A stretch of DNA of 64,000 bases from Actinokineospora globicatena (GTDB lineage: Bacteria; Actinomycetota; Actinomycetes; Mycobacteriales; Pseudonocardiaceae): the NCBI RefSeq assembly GCF_024171945.1, contig NZ_JAMTCR010000002.1, positions 1,488,001-1,552,000 of the forward strand. The letters are read 5' to 3'. Position 1 is the first letter of the stretch. Each line of letters starts with the position of its first letter. Position numbers and translations under genes: made by a program. This document shows positions 9,009-17,610 of the stretch, piece after piece. A model generated the notes under the pieces. That model had not been told where the DNA came from. It made no database searches and saw only the letters and a program-made list of their open reading frames with translations.

Positions 9009-9036
9009 TGTGGACAACTCGAGGGGTTGTGGATAA
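9009..9036 (-). promoter_or_regulatory. Pair of DnaA-box-like 9-mers
   Basis: TGTGGACAA (9009-9017) is the complement of TTGTCCACA, the common high-G+C actinobacterial DnaA box. TGTGGATAA (9028-9036) is the complement of the perfect box TTATCCACA. The two are in the same orientation, with centres 19 bases apart. This is too few for an origin and may be a DnaA titration or regulatory site. No neighbouring gene start makes it an obvious promoter element. Confidence 0.5.
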
Positions 9037-9272
9037 CGCGAACTGGGGAAATGAGGGGGAGTGGCAAGGGATTTCACCTGGTCAGGGGACTGTGCGGCTG
9101 TTGGTCGAGGCCGACGCGGCCAGGATCGAGGCGGAGAGAACCGACCCGGCTGGGTACCGACGCGGACGGGCCGATGCGCAGAGGAGCGACCTGATCAGGA
9201 CCGACCCGGCCGGGACCGGCGGGGAGGGGCCAGCGCGGCGAGAGCGACGCGGCCAGGAAGGACCAGCGCGGT

Positions 9273-9995
9273 CTAGCGGATGAGCTCGCGGTCGTCCTGC
9301 CAGCGGTCGACGCGGCGCATGATGATGAGGATGGCCAAGGCGGTGAGCACGGCTAGGCCGCCGCTGATCGAGTTGGCGAAGAAGACCGACTCGAAGGTGG
9401 CGACCGAGCTGTCCCGGGTCAGCAGGTTGACCGCGAACAGGTCGACGGCGTGCATCAGCACGAACAGCGCCCACCAGATCGCGATCAGCTTGCTCGCGGG
9501 GACCTTCCGCAGGTCGCCGCCCCGTGCGGGGGTGTCGGGCCTGCTCGCGCGCCAGACGTCGCCTAGCACCATCTGCGGCAGCCACAGGTTGCCGATCGGT
9601 ACGAACCACGCGAGCACCGCCCACCGGATGCGCAGCCGTTGAGGCGCGTCACACATGCGGGCGGAGTTGATCCGTGCGCGCCAGAGCCACGCCAGGAACG
9701 CGATGCCGGATAGCGCTACCCCGGCCAGCCAGGCGTAAGACAGGAGGGTGGTGCGCTCTGTCGCTTCCCGCAGTTGGTCCTCCGTGACCGTTGGCACTGC
9801 CGAGAACACGTCCCTGACCAGCCAATACGACCGCCACGACTGCCATGCCGCTAAGAGGGCGACAGCGGTGCTGAGGAGGATAAGAGCGGATGCGACGAAC
9901 CGGGCGGCGCGCGCGGGCTTGGCTCGGGGAAGATCTGGTGGGAGCTGCACCACGGGGATGCCGAACGCCGGTGTGGCCTGGTCTGGGTCGGTCAT
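9273..9995 (-). CDS. DUF4328 membrane protein
   Basis: A 240-residue integral membrane protein resembling the DUF4328 family. After a proline-rich N-terminus there are about six hydrophobic segments (FVASALILLSTAVALLAAW, YAWLAGVALSGIAFLAWLW, WAVLAWFVPIGNLWLPQMV, LIAIWWALFVLMHAVDLFA, SGGLAVLTALAILIIM). The central WFVPIxNLWxPxxVxGDVWRAS stretch is characteristic. The ATG at 9995 is chosen because an AGGAG site precedes it; a longer frame from 10058 would add 21 unlikely residues. Function is unknown. It is divergent from the geranylgeranyl-reductase-family gene. Confidence 0.8.
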   Translation of the reverse strand: MTDPDQATPAFGIPVVQLPPDLPRAKPARAARFVASALILLSTAVALLAAWQSWRSYWLVRDVFSAVPTVTEDQLREATERTTLLSYAWLAGVALSGIAFLAWLWRARINSARMCDAPQRLRIRWAVLAWFVPIGNLWLPQMVLGDVWRASRPDTPARGGDLRKVPASKLIAIWWALFVLMHAVDLFAVNLLTRDSSVATFESVFFANSISGGLAVLTALAILIIMRRVDRWQDDRELIR

Positions 9996-10081
9996 CAGCG
10001 GCGTCTCCTGCTCTGGCGCGTCCCCGGTGGATCGCTGATCACAGTCCAGCCGTTTCACTTGCCTCTAGACTCGACCGAGTA

Positions 10082-10097
10082 CGTGAAGGCTTTCACA
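10082..10097 (+). promoter_or_regulatory. Crp-type box upstream of the MenJ-like gene
   Basis: CGTGAAGGCTTTCACA fits the TGTGA-N6-TCACA consensus of Crp/GlxR-type regulators with one mismatch in the first base. It shares the longer GTGAA-N4-TTCAC pattern with the two boxes before nuoA. It ends at the Shine-Dalgarno (AAGGAG) of the 10107 gene. A TAGACT hexamer 10 bases upstream could be a -10, which would make the box a repressor site. That geometry is inference. Confidence 0.6.
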
Positions 10098-10106
10098 AGG
10101 AGCGCG

Positions 10107-11399
10107 ATGAGCACGACTGTCGGCCGCCGCAAGGCTGGCGAGGACGCTGAGGTCATCGTGGTCGGTGCCGGTCCAGCCGGGTCGACCGCGGCGACCTACC
10201 TGGCCAGGGCCGGGCTCGACGTGCTCCTGCTGGAGAAGAGCACCTTCCCCCGGGAGAAGGTCTGCGGCGACGGGCTGACCCCGCGCGGCGTCAAGCAGCT
10301 CATCGACCTGGGTATCGACACCCGCGAGGAAGCGGGCTGGCTGCACAACCGCGGCCTGCGTGTGGTCGGCGGCGGCATCACCATGGAGCTGGACTGGCCG
10401 GACCTGGCCACGTTCCCCCCATACGGCGTCGTCCGCCCCCGTCAGGACTTCGACGAGATGCTGGCCCGCACCGCGCAGCGCGCCGGGGCCCGGCTGCTGG
10501 AGCAGACCACGGTCACCGGCGCGGTCGTCGAGCGCGGCCGGGTCGTCGGCGTCAGCGCCAAGGCCGGTCCGGACAAGGCCCCGGTCACCTACCGCGCGCC
10601 GCTGGTCCTCGCCTGCGACGGCGTGTCGGCCCGGCTGGCCCTGTCGGTCGGCATGGAGAAGATCGACAGCAGGCCGATGGGGGTCGCGGTCCGCAGGTAC
10701 TACGCCTCGCCGCGCAGCAAGGACGACTACCTGGAGTCGCACCTGGAGCTGTGGGACCGCTCCGACCCGGCCAACCCGGTGCTGCTGCCCGGCTACGGCT
10801 GGATCTTCGGCATGGGCGACGGCACGGTCAACGTCGGCCTCGGCATCCTGTCCACGTCCAAGGCCTTCGGCAGCACCGACTACCGCCAGCTGATGCGCTC
10901 CTGGCTGGACGGCACCCCCGAGGAGTGGGGCTTCCGCGAACCCAACGCCATCGGCAAGGTCGGCGGCGCTGCCCTGCCCATGGGCTTCAACCGCACCCCG
11001 CACTACCGCGACGGCCTGCTGCTGGTCGGCGACGCGGGCGGCATGGTCAACCCGTTCAACGGCGAGGGCATCGGCTACGCCATGGAATCGGCCCGCATCG
11101 CCGCCGAGGTCGTGGTGCAGGCCCTCGCCCGCGCCGAGGGCCCCGCCCGCGAACGCGCCCTCGAGGGCTACCCCGTCGCCATGCGCCAAGCCCTCGGCAG
11201 CTACTACCGCCTCGGCAACGTCTTCTCCCGCCTCATCGGCAACCCCACCGTCATGGGCGTCGCCACCAAGTACGGCCTGCCCCGCAAGACCCTGATGAAG
11301 CTCGTCCTCAAACTCCTCGCAGGCCTCTACGACCCCAAGGACGGCGACGCCTACGACCGCATCATCACCGCCGCCACCCGCCTGACCCCCAGCGCCTGA
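10107..11399 (+). CDS. Geranylgeranyl reductase family flavoprotein (MenJ-like)
   Basis: A 430-residue FAD-dependent reductase. It has the N-terminal dinucleotide fold IVVGAGPAGSTAATYLARAG, then PREKVCGDGLTPRG (the CxxGxxPxG-like motif of this family), and LLVGDAGGMVNPFNGEGIGYAMESA for FAD binding. In mycobacteria the equivalent, MenJ, reduces the beta-isoprene unit of menaquinone-9. That role fits the adjacent nuo and quinone genes, but archaeal-type lipid or other isoprenoid substrates cannot be excluded. The ATG at 10107 has AAGGAG four bases upstream. In-frame sequence before it contains the Crp box and is regulatory. Confidence 0.87.
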   Translation: MSTTVGRRKAGEDAEVIVVGAGPAGSTAATYLARAGLDVLLLEKSTFPREKVCGDGLTPRGVKQLIDLGIDTREEAGWLHNRGLRVVGGGITMELDWPDLATFPPYGVVRPRQDFDEMLARTAQRAGARLLEQTTVTGAVVERGRVVGVSAKAGPDKAPVTYRAPLVLACDGVSARLALSVGMEKIDSRPMGVAVRRYYASPRSKDDYLESHLELWDRSDPANPVLLPGYGWIFGMGDGTVNVGLGILSTSKAFGSTDYRQLMRSWLDGTPEEWGFREPNAIGKVGGAALPMGFNRTPHYRDGLLLVGDAGGMVNPFNGEGIGYAMESARIAAEVVVQALARAEGPARERALEGYPVAMRQALGSYYRLGNVFSRLIGNPTVMGVATKYGLPRKTLMKLVLKLLAGLYDPKDGDAYDRIITAATRLTPSA

Positions 11400-11402
11400 C
11401 CC

Positions 11403-11672
11403 CTATGCCTTCGTGGCAGAAACAAGAGCGGCAAGCTCCACTGGCACGACATGAAGCGCGAAGCGCGGATGCAGGCTGCCAGAACTCTTGCCGCAGCGGG
11501 TGGCAGTCATGTGGTCGTGCTCGGAACGGCGGTCGCCATCGCGGAGCAAGAGCGGGGTCGGGCGAAGTGTTCGGAACGCCTCGTTGACGAACTGCACGTC
11601 CGGGGTGTGACTGCTCTGGGCTGCCGCCATCTTCGCTGGCGCTGCCCATACAGGCCTTGCGGGTGCTTCTGA
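11403..11672 (+). pseudogene. Remnant of a hypothetical-protein gene
   Basis: An open stretch, without a clear start, reads SGKLHWHDMKREARMQAART, then SHVVVLGTAVAIAEQERGRAKCSERLVDELHVRGVTAL. It ends at a TGA at about 11670. The spacing (KLHW ... VVVxGT ... ERxRxKCxERLxxEL ... GV) looks like the middle of a widespread actinobacterial hypothetical family, recalled from memory and not verified. Both ends are missing. It may be a decayed fragment or a chance frame in a region that otherwise has no gene. Confidence 0.3.
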
Positions 11673-11758
11673 GCCGTGGGACATGCTCGCCCCCCGGGTG
11701 ACCGAGTGCGCTGTCCCGATCAGACAGTGATTGATCAGCCTCAAGACATGCGCAGGGC

Positions 11759-11921
11759 CAGGGTCCCCCGGTATTCCCCGGGGAGCACCTGGCCGTACGA
11801 CTCGCCGCCCGCCCACGACGGGGGACTCCTCTGGTGCGCGCGGTCAGGGTCCCGGTCTGCCCCGGGGAGCACCTGACCGCACGGCTCGTCCGCCGCCCGC
11901 GGCGGGGGACTCTCGGGGGTC
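11759..11921. repeat. Imperfect tandem duplication, about 86-bp unit
   Basis: Two adjacent units, starting at 11759 and 11845 with CAGGGTCCC, share CCCCGGGGAGCACCTG, the CGTACGACTCG / CGCACGGCTCG region and GGGGGACTC near their ends. They diverge by substitutions and small gaps. The repeat sits in the 900-base gap between the MenJ-like gene and nuoA and codes for nothing recognisable. Confidence 0.65.
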
Positions 11922-12172
11922 AAGCTACTGGGTCGGCCGGGTATTCGGGGGGTTGAGTTCGGGTCTATCACTCGGTTGTGTGGCTGGACTGCGCGATTCC
12001 GTACCGCGCACCAGAATTCATTCGATGAGTTCTCGAATTGGTCTGGTAGCTGGTGCAAGCGGCGCGTTAGCGCTGGTCAGCGGTCTGGAAAGGATCATCG
12101 AGTGTTCACGGAGAGTTGCCGAGGGGGTCCGGTTTCCGGCTGTGAGCAAGGTCCTACACTGGCCGGGACGCG

Positions 12173-12188
12173 TGTGAAGCCGTTCACA
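12173..12188 (+). promoter_or_regulatory. Crp-type box 1 in the nuo leader
   Basis: TGTGAAGCCGTTCACA is a perfect TGTGA-N6-TCACA palindrome, the site bound by actinobacterial Crp/GlxR regulators. It lies 143 bases before the nuoA start. A TACACT hexamer at 12155-12160 lies just upstream. If that is the -10, the box would overlap the transcription start. Confidence 0.7.
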
Positions 12189-12203
12189 ACTCCGAGCCGA
12201 GCT

Positions 12204-12219
12204 TGTGAATGTTTTCACA
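12204..12219 (+). promoter_or_regulatory. Crp-type box 2 in the nuo leader
   Basis: TGTGAATGTTTTCACA is a second perfect TGTGA-N6-TCACA palindrome. Its centre lies 31 bases (about three helical turns) from the first box, so two dimers could bind on the same face of the DNA. Like box 1 and the box before the MenJ-like gene it fits GTGAA-N4-TTCAC. Confidence 0.7.
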
Positions 12220-12237
12220 AGCGCGTCAAACTGTCGG

Positions 12238-12256
12238 TTAGGTGAGCCTAACCGAC
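12238..12256 (+). promoter_or_regulatory. DtxR/IdeR-type iron box in the nuo leader
   Basis: TTAGGTGAGCCTAACCGAC agrees with the 19-base iron-box consensus (TTAGGTTAG-S-CTAACCTAA) at 16 positions. It lies inside a perfect inverted repeat with 10-base arms (12233-12242 and 12247-12256) and a 4-base centre. It sits between the Crp boxes and nuoA. Complex I needs many Fe-S clusters, so iron-responsive control would make sense; binding itself is inference. Confidence 0.6.
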
Positions 12257-12315
12257 GGTGGTGAGAACCAGGGCCCATAGGGTTCCGGCCGAGGACGCGG
12301 GAAAGGACGACGAAG

Positions 12316-12756
12316 GTGCCCACGCTCAGGCCTTTGCTCACGGAGTCGCTAGCCCTAGCACCATCGGCACAGCCGCCGGACGTGGTGTCCAACCTGGGTG
12401 TCTACCTGCCCCTGGTGGTCATGTTCGTGCTGGCCGCGGGCTTCGCCGTGTTCTCCGCGCTGCTCGGTCCGCTGCTCGGACCCAGCCGCTACAACCGGGC
12501 GAAGGTGGCCGCCTACGAGTGCGGCATCGAGCCGTCGCCGCAGCCGGTCATCGGCGGTGGTCGCGTCCCGGTCGCGTACTACCTGACCGCCATGCTCTTC
12601 ATCCTCTTCGACATCGAGATGGTGTTCCTCTACCCGTTCGCGGTGTCGGCGGACTTCCTCGGCCTGTTCGGCCTGGTCGAGATCTTCTTGTTCATCGCGA
12701 CAGTCGGCTTCGCCTACGCCTACGTGTGGCGGCGCGGCGGGCTCGACTGGAACTGA
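12316..12756 (+). CDS. nuoA: NADH-quinone oxidoreductase subunit A
   Basis: A 146-residue membrane subunit of complex I (ND3 homologue). There are three membrane helices, at roughly residues 25-48, 82-103 and 112-134. The conserved loop [12 protein letters not shown], which lies near the quinone site, is between helices 1 and 2. Helix 2 has the family stretch [16 protein letters not shown]. The GTG start at 12316 has a GAAAGGA site upstream. The N-terminal 20 residues are an unremarkable extension. It is the first gene of the fourteen-gene nuo operon. Confidence 0.95.
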   Translation: MPTLRPLLTESLALAPSAQPPDVVSNLGVYLPLVVMFVLAAGFAVFSALLGPLLGPSRYNRAKVAAYECGIEPSPQPVIGGGRVPVAYYLTAMLFILFDIEMVFLYPFAVSADFLGLFGLVEIFLFIATVGFAYAYVWRRGGLDWN

Positions 12757-12773
12757 AAGGGGGGCGGACGGAC

Positions 12774-13325
12774 ATGGGTATCGAGGAGAAGCTTCCCAAC
12801 GGCATCATGTTGGCCAGCCTGGAGAAGCTGGTGAACTGGGGCCGCAAGAACTCGCTGTGGCCCGCGACGTTCGGCCTGGCCTGCTGCGCCATCGAGATGA
12901 TGACCACCGGCGGCCCGCGCTACGACATCGCCCGGTTCGGCATGGAGGCCTTCCGGGCCTCGCCGCGCCAGGCGGACCTGATGATCGTGGCCGGTCGGGT
13001 GACCAACAAGATGGCCCCGGTGCTGCGCCAGATCTACGACCAGATGGCCGAGCCGCGCTGGGTGCTGGCGATGGGCGTGTGCGCCTCCTCCGGCGGCATG
13101 TTCAACAACTACGCCGTGGTGCAGGGCGTCGACCACGTGGTCCCGGTGGACATGTACCTGCCCGGCTGCCCGCCGCGGCCGGAGATGCTGCTCGACGCGA
13201 TCCTCAAGCTGCACGCCAAGATCGGCGACGAGCCGATCAACGCGACCCGCGCGGCGATCCGCGCGGCCAGCGGTGCCCGCACGGAACTGATTGCCTCATC
13301 CGTGAAGTTCGCCAAGAAGAAGTGA
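12774..13325 (+). CDS. nuoB: NADH-quinone oxidoreductase subunit B
   Basis: A 183-residue subunit (PSST homologue) carrying the terminal N2 4Fe-4S cluster next to the menaquinone site. The ligands are visible: the tandem Cys pair in [11 protein letters not shown], the Cys in GVCASSGG and the Cys in LPGCPPRPE. The ATG at 12774 follows an AAAGGGGGG ribosome site 17 bases after nuoA. The C-terminus is Lys-rich. Sequence and length are typical. Confidence 0.96.
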   Translation: MGIEEKLPNGIMLASLEKLVNWGRKNSLWPATFGLACCAIEMMTTGGPRYDIARFGMEAFRASPRQADLMIVAGRVTNKMAPVLRQIYDQMAEPRWVLAMGVCASSGGMFNNYAVVQGVDHVVPVDMYLPGCPPRPEMLLDAILKLHAKIGDEPINATRAAIRAASGARTELIASSVKFAKKK

Positions 13326-13329
13326 CCTG

Positions 13330-14124
13330 ATGGCTGACAACCCCACCACACCGGAAGCCGACGCGGGCAAGGAGACGGGCGCCGCGCACTCCAGCGCCCA
13401 GCAGCCCGCCGAGGGGCTCAACGACCCCACCGCCGTCGCCGAGCACACCAACGCGCCCGCCGAGCCGGTCCAGGCCGGTCGCACCCGCAAGGGCATGTTC
13501 AACGTCGCGGGCACCGGCGACACCTCCGGCTTCGGCGGTCTCGTGCTGCCCGCCTACAGCCCGGCCCCGGCCGAGCGGCCCTACGGCGGCTGGTTCGACG
13601 AGTTCACCGACGACCTCAACGCCGCGATGGCGACCAGGGGCGTTCCGGCGGACGCGATCCAGCAGGTCACCGTCGACCGCGGCGAGATCACCTACTACGT
13701 CCACCGCGACCACCTGCTCGAGCTGTGCCGGTTGCTGCGCGACGAGCCCGCGCTGCGCTTCGAGCTGTGCAGCTCGGTGTCCGGTGTGGACTACGGCGTG
13801 GACGTGCCGCAGCGCCTGCACTCGGTGTACCACCTCACGTCGATGACCTACCGGCGCCGGATCCGGCTCGAGGTCGCCGTGGACGTGGACGACGCGCACA
13901 TCCCCTCGGTGGTCGAGGTCTACCCGACCGCCGACTGGCAGGAGCGCGAGGCCTGGGACATGTTCGGCATCGTCTACGACGGCCACCCCGCGCTGACCCG
14001 CATCCTCATGCCGGACGACTGGGACGGCCACCCCCAGCGCAAGGACTACCCGCTCGGCGGGATCCCGGTGGAGTACAAGGGCGCGGAGATCCCTCCGCCG
14101 GACCAGCGGAGGTCGTACTCGTGA
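13330..14124 (+). CDS. nuoC: NADH-quinone oxidoreductase subunit C
   Basis: A 264-residue 30-kDa-type subunit of the peripheral arm. The core (about residues 80-250) ends with the family signature [16 protein letters not shown], then [19 protein letters not shown]. The first 50 residues are a low-complexity Ala/Pro/Glu/Thr-rich extension found in many actinobacterial NuoC proteins. It is separate from nuoD, unlike the fused enterobacterial NuoCD. The stop overlaps the GTG of nuoD. Confidence 0.95.
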   Translation: MADNPTTPEADAGKETGAAHSSAQQPAEGLNDPTAVAEHTNAPAEPVQAGRTRKGMFNVAGTGDTSGFGGLVLPAYSPAPAERPYGGWFDEFTDDLNAAMATRGVPADAIQQVTVDRGEITYYVHRDHLLELCRLLRDEPALRFELCSSVSGVDYGVDVPQRLHSVYHLTSMTYRRRIRLEVAVDVDDAHIPSVVEVYPTADWQEREAWDMFGIVYDGHPALTRILMPDDWDGHPQRKDYPLGGIPVEYKGAEIPPPDQRRSYS

Positions 14125-15443
14125 CCACCAGCGAGAACATCCAGGATGCCAGCTCCAGGGACACCACCGAGGGCCGCGTCTACACGGTCACCGGCGGCGA
14201 CTGGGACACCGTCCTCGAGGACGCCATCCACGACGAGCGCATCGTCATCAACCTCGGTCCGCAGCACCCGTCCACGCACGGCGTGCTGCGGCTGGTGCTC
14301 GAGCTCGAGGGCGAGTCGGTCACCCAGGCCCGCAGCGTCATCGGCTACCTGCACACCGGCATCGAGAAGAACTGCGAGTACCGGACCTGGACCCAGGGCG
14401 TCACCTTCGTGACGCGGATGGACTACCTGGCGCCGCTGTCCAACGAGGCCGCCTACTGCCTCGCGGTGGAGAAGCTGCTGGGCATCGAGGCGCCGCGCCG
14501 GGCGCAGGTCATCCGGGTGCTGCTGCTGGAGATCAACCGCATCTCCTCGCACCTGGTGGCGCTGGCCACCGGCGGCATGGAGCTGGGCTCGCTGACCGCG
14601 ATGACCTCCGGCTTCCGCGAGCGCGAGGAAGCGCTGCACGTGCTGGAGTTCATCACCGGCCTGCGGATGAACCACGCGTTCATCCGCCCCGGTGGCGTGG
14701 CCCAGGACCTGCCGGACGGCTACGAGGTCAAGGTCAAAGAGTTCCTGCAGACGATGAACAAGCGGCTGCCGGACTACGACAAGCTGCTGACCGGTCAGCC
14801 GATCTGGCGCAACCGGCTCAAGGACGTCGGCTACCTCCCGGTGGACGCCTGCCTCGCGCTCGGCGTCACCGGCCCGATCCTGCGCTCCGCGGGCCTGCCG
14901 TGGGACCTGCGCAAGACCGAGCCGTACCTGGGCTACGAGGAGTACGACTTCGAGGTCCCGACCTCCAACGACGCCGACTCCTTCGCCCGCTACCTGCTGC
15001 GCGTCGAGGAGATCCACCAGTCGCTGCGGATCATCAACCAGGCGCTCAAGAAGCTCGAGCCCGGCCCGGTGATGGTCGAGGACCAGAAGGTCGCCTGGCC
15101 CGCCAAGCTGACCATCGGCCCGGACGGCATGGGCAACTCCCTCGAGCACGTCCGCAAGATCATGGGTCAGTCGATGGAGTCGCTGATCCACCACTTCAAG
15201 CTGGTCACCGAGGGCTTCCACGTCCCGGCGGGCCAGGTGTACGTGCCGGTGGAGTCCCCGCGCGGCGAACTGGGCTACCACCTGGTCTCCGACGGCGGTA
15301 CCCGCCCGCTGCGCGTGCACGTGCGCGAACCCAGCTTCGTGAACCTGCAGTCGATGCCCGCGATGTCCGAGGGCGGCCAGGTCGCCGACGTGATCGCGGC
15401 CGTGGCGTCGATCGACCCCGTGATGGGAGGGTGTGACCGTTGA
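14121..15443 (+). CDS. nuoD: NADH-quinone oxidoreductase subunit D
   Basis: A 440-residue 49-kDa-type subunit that with NuoB forms the quinone-binding cavity. Recognisable blocks are [48 protein letters not shown] and the C-terminal RVREPSF-like block ([16 protein letters not shown]). The GTG at 14121 overlaps the nuoC stop by four bases. The stop overlaps the TTG start of nuoE. Confidence 0.96.
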   Translation: MTTSENIQDASSRDTTEGRVYTVTGGDWDTVLEDAIHDERIVINLGPQHPSTHGVLRLVLELEGESVTQARSVIGYLHTGIEKNCEYRTWTQGVTFVTRMDYLAPLSNEAAYCLAVEKLLGIEAPRRAQVIRVLLLEINRISSHLVALATGGMELGSLTAMTSGFREREEALHVLEFITGLRMNHAFIRPGGVAQDLPDGYEVKVKEFLQTMNKRLPDYDKLLTGQPIWRNRLKDVGYLPVDACLALGVTGPILRSAGLPWDLRKTEPYLGYEEYDFEVPTSNDADSFARYLLRVEEIHQSLRIINQALKKLEPGPVMVEDQKVAWPAKLTIGPDGMGNSLEHVRKIMGQSMESLIHHFKLVTEGFHVPAGQVYVPVESPRGELGYHLVSDGGTRPLRVHVREPSFVNLQSMPAMSEGGQVADVIAAVASIDPVMGGCDR

Positions 15444-16300
15444 GCAGCACCGGTTCCACGTACGGCGGCTCCAGCGTCGGCGCCGGGCGGACGCACCAGG
15501 CGTCGGTGGGTGACACCGACGTGCTGGCCGTCTCCCCGGTCGAGGCCGAGCACCTGGTCACCGACATCGCCGAGGACCTCAGCGTCTTCGACGGGCTGAC
15601 CGTCGAGCGGGCGCAGGCGATCATCGCGCGCTACCCGCAGGCGCGGTCGGCGCTGCTGCCGATGCTGCACCTGGTGCAGTCGGTCGAGGGCAGGGTCAGC
15701 CAGGCGGGCATCCAGTTCTGCGCCCTGCAGCTGAACCTGAGCGCCGCCGAGGTCAGCGCGGTCGCGACCTTCTACACCATGTACAAGCGCAAGACCTGCG
15801 GCGAGCACCTGGTCAGCGTCTGCACCAACACGCTGTGCGCGGTGCTGGGCGGCGACGAGATCTACAAGAAGCTCGGCGAGCACCTCGGTGAGGGCGGCAA
15901 GCGCGTCGGCCACAACGAGACCGCGGGCGAGCCCGGTGCGCCCGGTTCGATCACGCTGGAGCACGCCGAGTGCCTGGCGGCCTGCGACCTCGGTCCGGTC
16001 ATCCAGGTCAACTACGAGTTCTACGACAACCAGACCCCGGAGAAGGCCGTCGAGCTGGTGGACGCGCTGCGCCGCGGCGAGAAGCCCGCGCCGACCCGGG
16101 GCGCCCCGCTGCGCGACTTCCGCACCGCGGAGCTGGAGCTGGCCGGGTTCTGGCCCGAGGACGAGCCGGGCTACCGGGCCACTGTGGACGGTCCGTCGGC
16201 CGCGGTCGAGACCCTGCGCGGCGCCAAGCTGGCCGAGGACCGCGGCTGGACCGCGCCCGCCATGCCGAACCCGCCCCTCCCGGAGGTGGAGAAGAAGTGA
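15440..16300 (+). CDS. nuoE: NADH-quinone oxidoreductase subunit E
   Basis: A 286-residue thioredoxin-fold subunit of the NADH-dehydrogenase module, binding the N1a 2Fe-2S cluster. The four Cys are in VCTNTLC and [11 protein letters not shown]. It has about 40 extra N-terminal residues and a C-terminal tail of about 70 residues ([20 protein letters not shown] and on), longer than the enterobacterial protein but usual in actinobacteria. The start is a TTG at 15440, overlapping the nuoD stop and preceded by GGGAGGG. Confidence 0.94.
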   Translation: MSSTGSTYGGSSVGAGRTHQASVGDTDVLAVSPVEAEHLVTDIAEDLSVFDGLTVERAQAIIARYPQARSALLPMLHLVQSVEGRVSQAGIQFCALQLNLSAAEVSAVATFYTMYKRKTCGEHLVSVCTNTLCAVLGGDEIYKKLGEHLGEGGKRVGHNETAGEPGAPGSITLEHAECLAACDLGPVIQVNYEFYDNQTPEKAVELVDALRRGEKPAPTRGAPLRDFRTAELELAGFWPEDEPGYRATVDGPSAAVETLRGAKLAEDRGWTAPAMPNPPLPEVEKK

Positions 16301-17610
16301 CTACCCCGGTGAACAAGCCCGCCCCGGTGACCCCGGTGCTGACCAAGCGCTGGCTGTCCCCGACCTCGTGGTCGATCAAGACCTACGAGCAGCTCGAGGG
16401 CTACACCGCGCTGCGCAAGGCGCTCGCGGGCACCCCCGAGCAGCTCGTCGAGCTGGTGAAGGCATCCGGTCTGCGCGGTCGTGGCGGCGCGGGCTTCCCG
16501 GCGGGCATCAAGTGGTCGTTCATGCCCCCCAACGAGGACAAGCCGCACTACCTGGTGATCAACGCCGACGAGGGCGAGCCGGGGACCTGCAAGGACATCC
16601 CGCTGATGATGGCCGACCCGCACTCGCTGATCGAGGGCTGCGTCATCGCCTCGTACGCGATGCGGTCGCACCACTGCTTCATCTACGTGCGCGGCGAGGC
16701 ATTGCACTGCATCCGCCGCCTCAACGCCGCGGTGCGCGAGGCGCACGCGGCGGGCTACCTCGGCAAGGACATCCTGGGCTCCGGGTTCGACCTGGAGATC
16801 ACCGTCCACGCCGGGGCGGGCGCCTACATCTGCGGTGAGGAGACCGCGCTGCTCGACTCGCTGGAGGGCCGTCGCGGCCAGCCGCGGCTCAAGCCGCCGT
16901 TCCCCGCCGCCGCGGGCCTCTACGCCGCACCGACCACGGTGAACAACGTCGAGACCATCGCCAGCGTGCCGTTCATCGTCAACGGCGGCTCGGACTGGTT
17001 CCGCACCATGGGCACCGAGAAGTCGCCCGGCCCGAAGATCTACTCGATCTCCGGGCACGTCACCAACCCCGGCCAGTTCGAGGCGCCGCTGGGCACCACG
17101 CTGCGCGAGCTGCTCGAGTTGGCCGGTGGCATGAAGGACGGCGTCCCGCTCAAGTTCTGGACCCCGGGCGGCTCGTCGACCCCGATGTTCACCGCCGAGC
17201 ACCTCGACGTCCCGCTGGACTTCGAGGGCGCGGCGGCCGCGGGCTCCATGCTCGGCACCACCGCGGTGATGGTCTTCAACGAGACCGTGTCCGTGCCGTG
17301 GGCCGTGATGAAGTGGACGCAGTTCTACGAGCACGAGTCCTGCGGCAAGTGCACCCCGTGCCGCGAGGGGACCTACTGGCTCACCGGGATCCTGGAGCGG
17401 ATGGTCGAGGGCAAGGGCACCGAGTCCGACATCGACACCCTGCTCGACATCTGCGACAACATCCTGGGCCGGTCGTTCTGCGCGCTCGGCGACGGCGCGG
17501 TCAGCCCGATCACCAGCGGCATCAAGTACTTCCGCGACGAGTTCCTGGCGCTGTGCGACCAGAACCGCGCGGGGCGCAACTCCCAGGCTTACGCAGGAGC
17601 GCAGTCATGA
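16297..17610 (+). CDS. nuoF: NADH-quinone oxidoreductase subunit F
   Basis: A 437-residue subunit that oxidises NADH. It has the NADH/FMN-binding loops [18 protein letters not shown] and [20 protein letters not shown], and the N3 4Fe-4S ligands in [13 protein letters not shown] with a further Cys in SFCALGD. The GTG at 16297 overlaps the nuoE stop by four bases; the stop overlaps the nuoG ATG. Length and motifs are canonical. Confidence 0.96.
   Translation: MTTPVNKPAPVTPVLTKRWLSPTSWSIKTYEQLEGYTALRKALAGTPEQLVELVKASGLRGRGGAGFPAGIKWSFMPPNEDKPHYLVINADEGEPGTCKDIPLMMADPHSLIEGCVIASYAMRSHHCFIYVRGEALHCIRRLNAAVREAHAAGYLGKDILGSGFDLEITVHAGAGAYICGEETALLDSLEGRRGQPRLKPPFPAAAGLYAAPTTVNNVETIASVPFIVNGGSDWFRTMGTEKSPGPKIYSISGHVTNPGQFEAPLGTTLRELLELAGGMKDGVPLKFWTPGGSSTPMFTAEHLDVPLDFEGAAAAGSMLGTTAVMVFNETVSVPWAVMKWTQFYEHESCGKCTPCREGTYWLTGILERMVEGKGTESDIDTLLDICDNILGRSFCALGDGAVSPITSGIKYFRDEFLALCDQNRAGRNSQAYAGAQS

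Larger units (their letters stand above)
8769..9272. other. Intergenic region, no convincing gene
   Basis: About 500 bases between menG and the convergent DUF4328 gene. The first half is C-rich and holds a repeated 44-bp element at 8931-8974. Two DnaA-box-like 9-mers follow at 9009-9017 and 9028-9036. From about 9080 to 9270 there are degenerate short repeats (GACGCGGCCAGGA twice, ACCGACCCGGC twice, CCAGCGCGG twice). They may be decayed sequence. No reading frame here shows protein-like composition. Confidence 0.6.

Noticed and set aside
9009-9036. Chromosomal replication origin from the DnaA boxes
   Set aside because: Only two boxes, no dnaA/dnaN genes, no AT-rich unwinding element. One box at 63809 is similarly isolated.
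11741-12058. A 105-codon minus-strand frame upstream of nuoA
   Set aside because: It is built from the 86-bp tandem repeat and shows no protein-like conservation or ribosome site.
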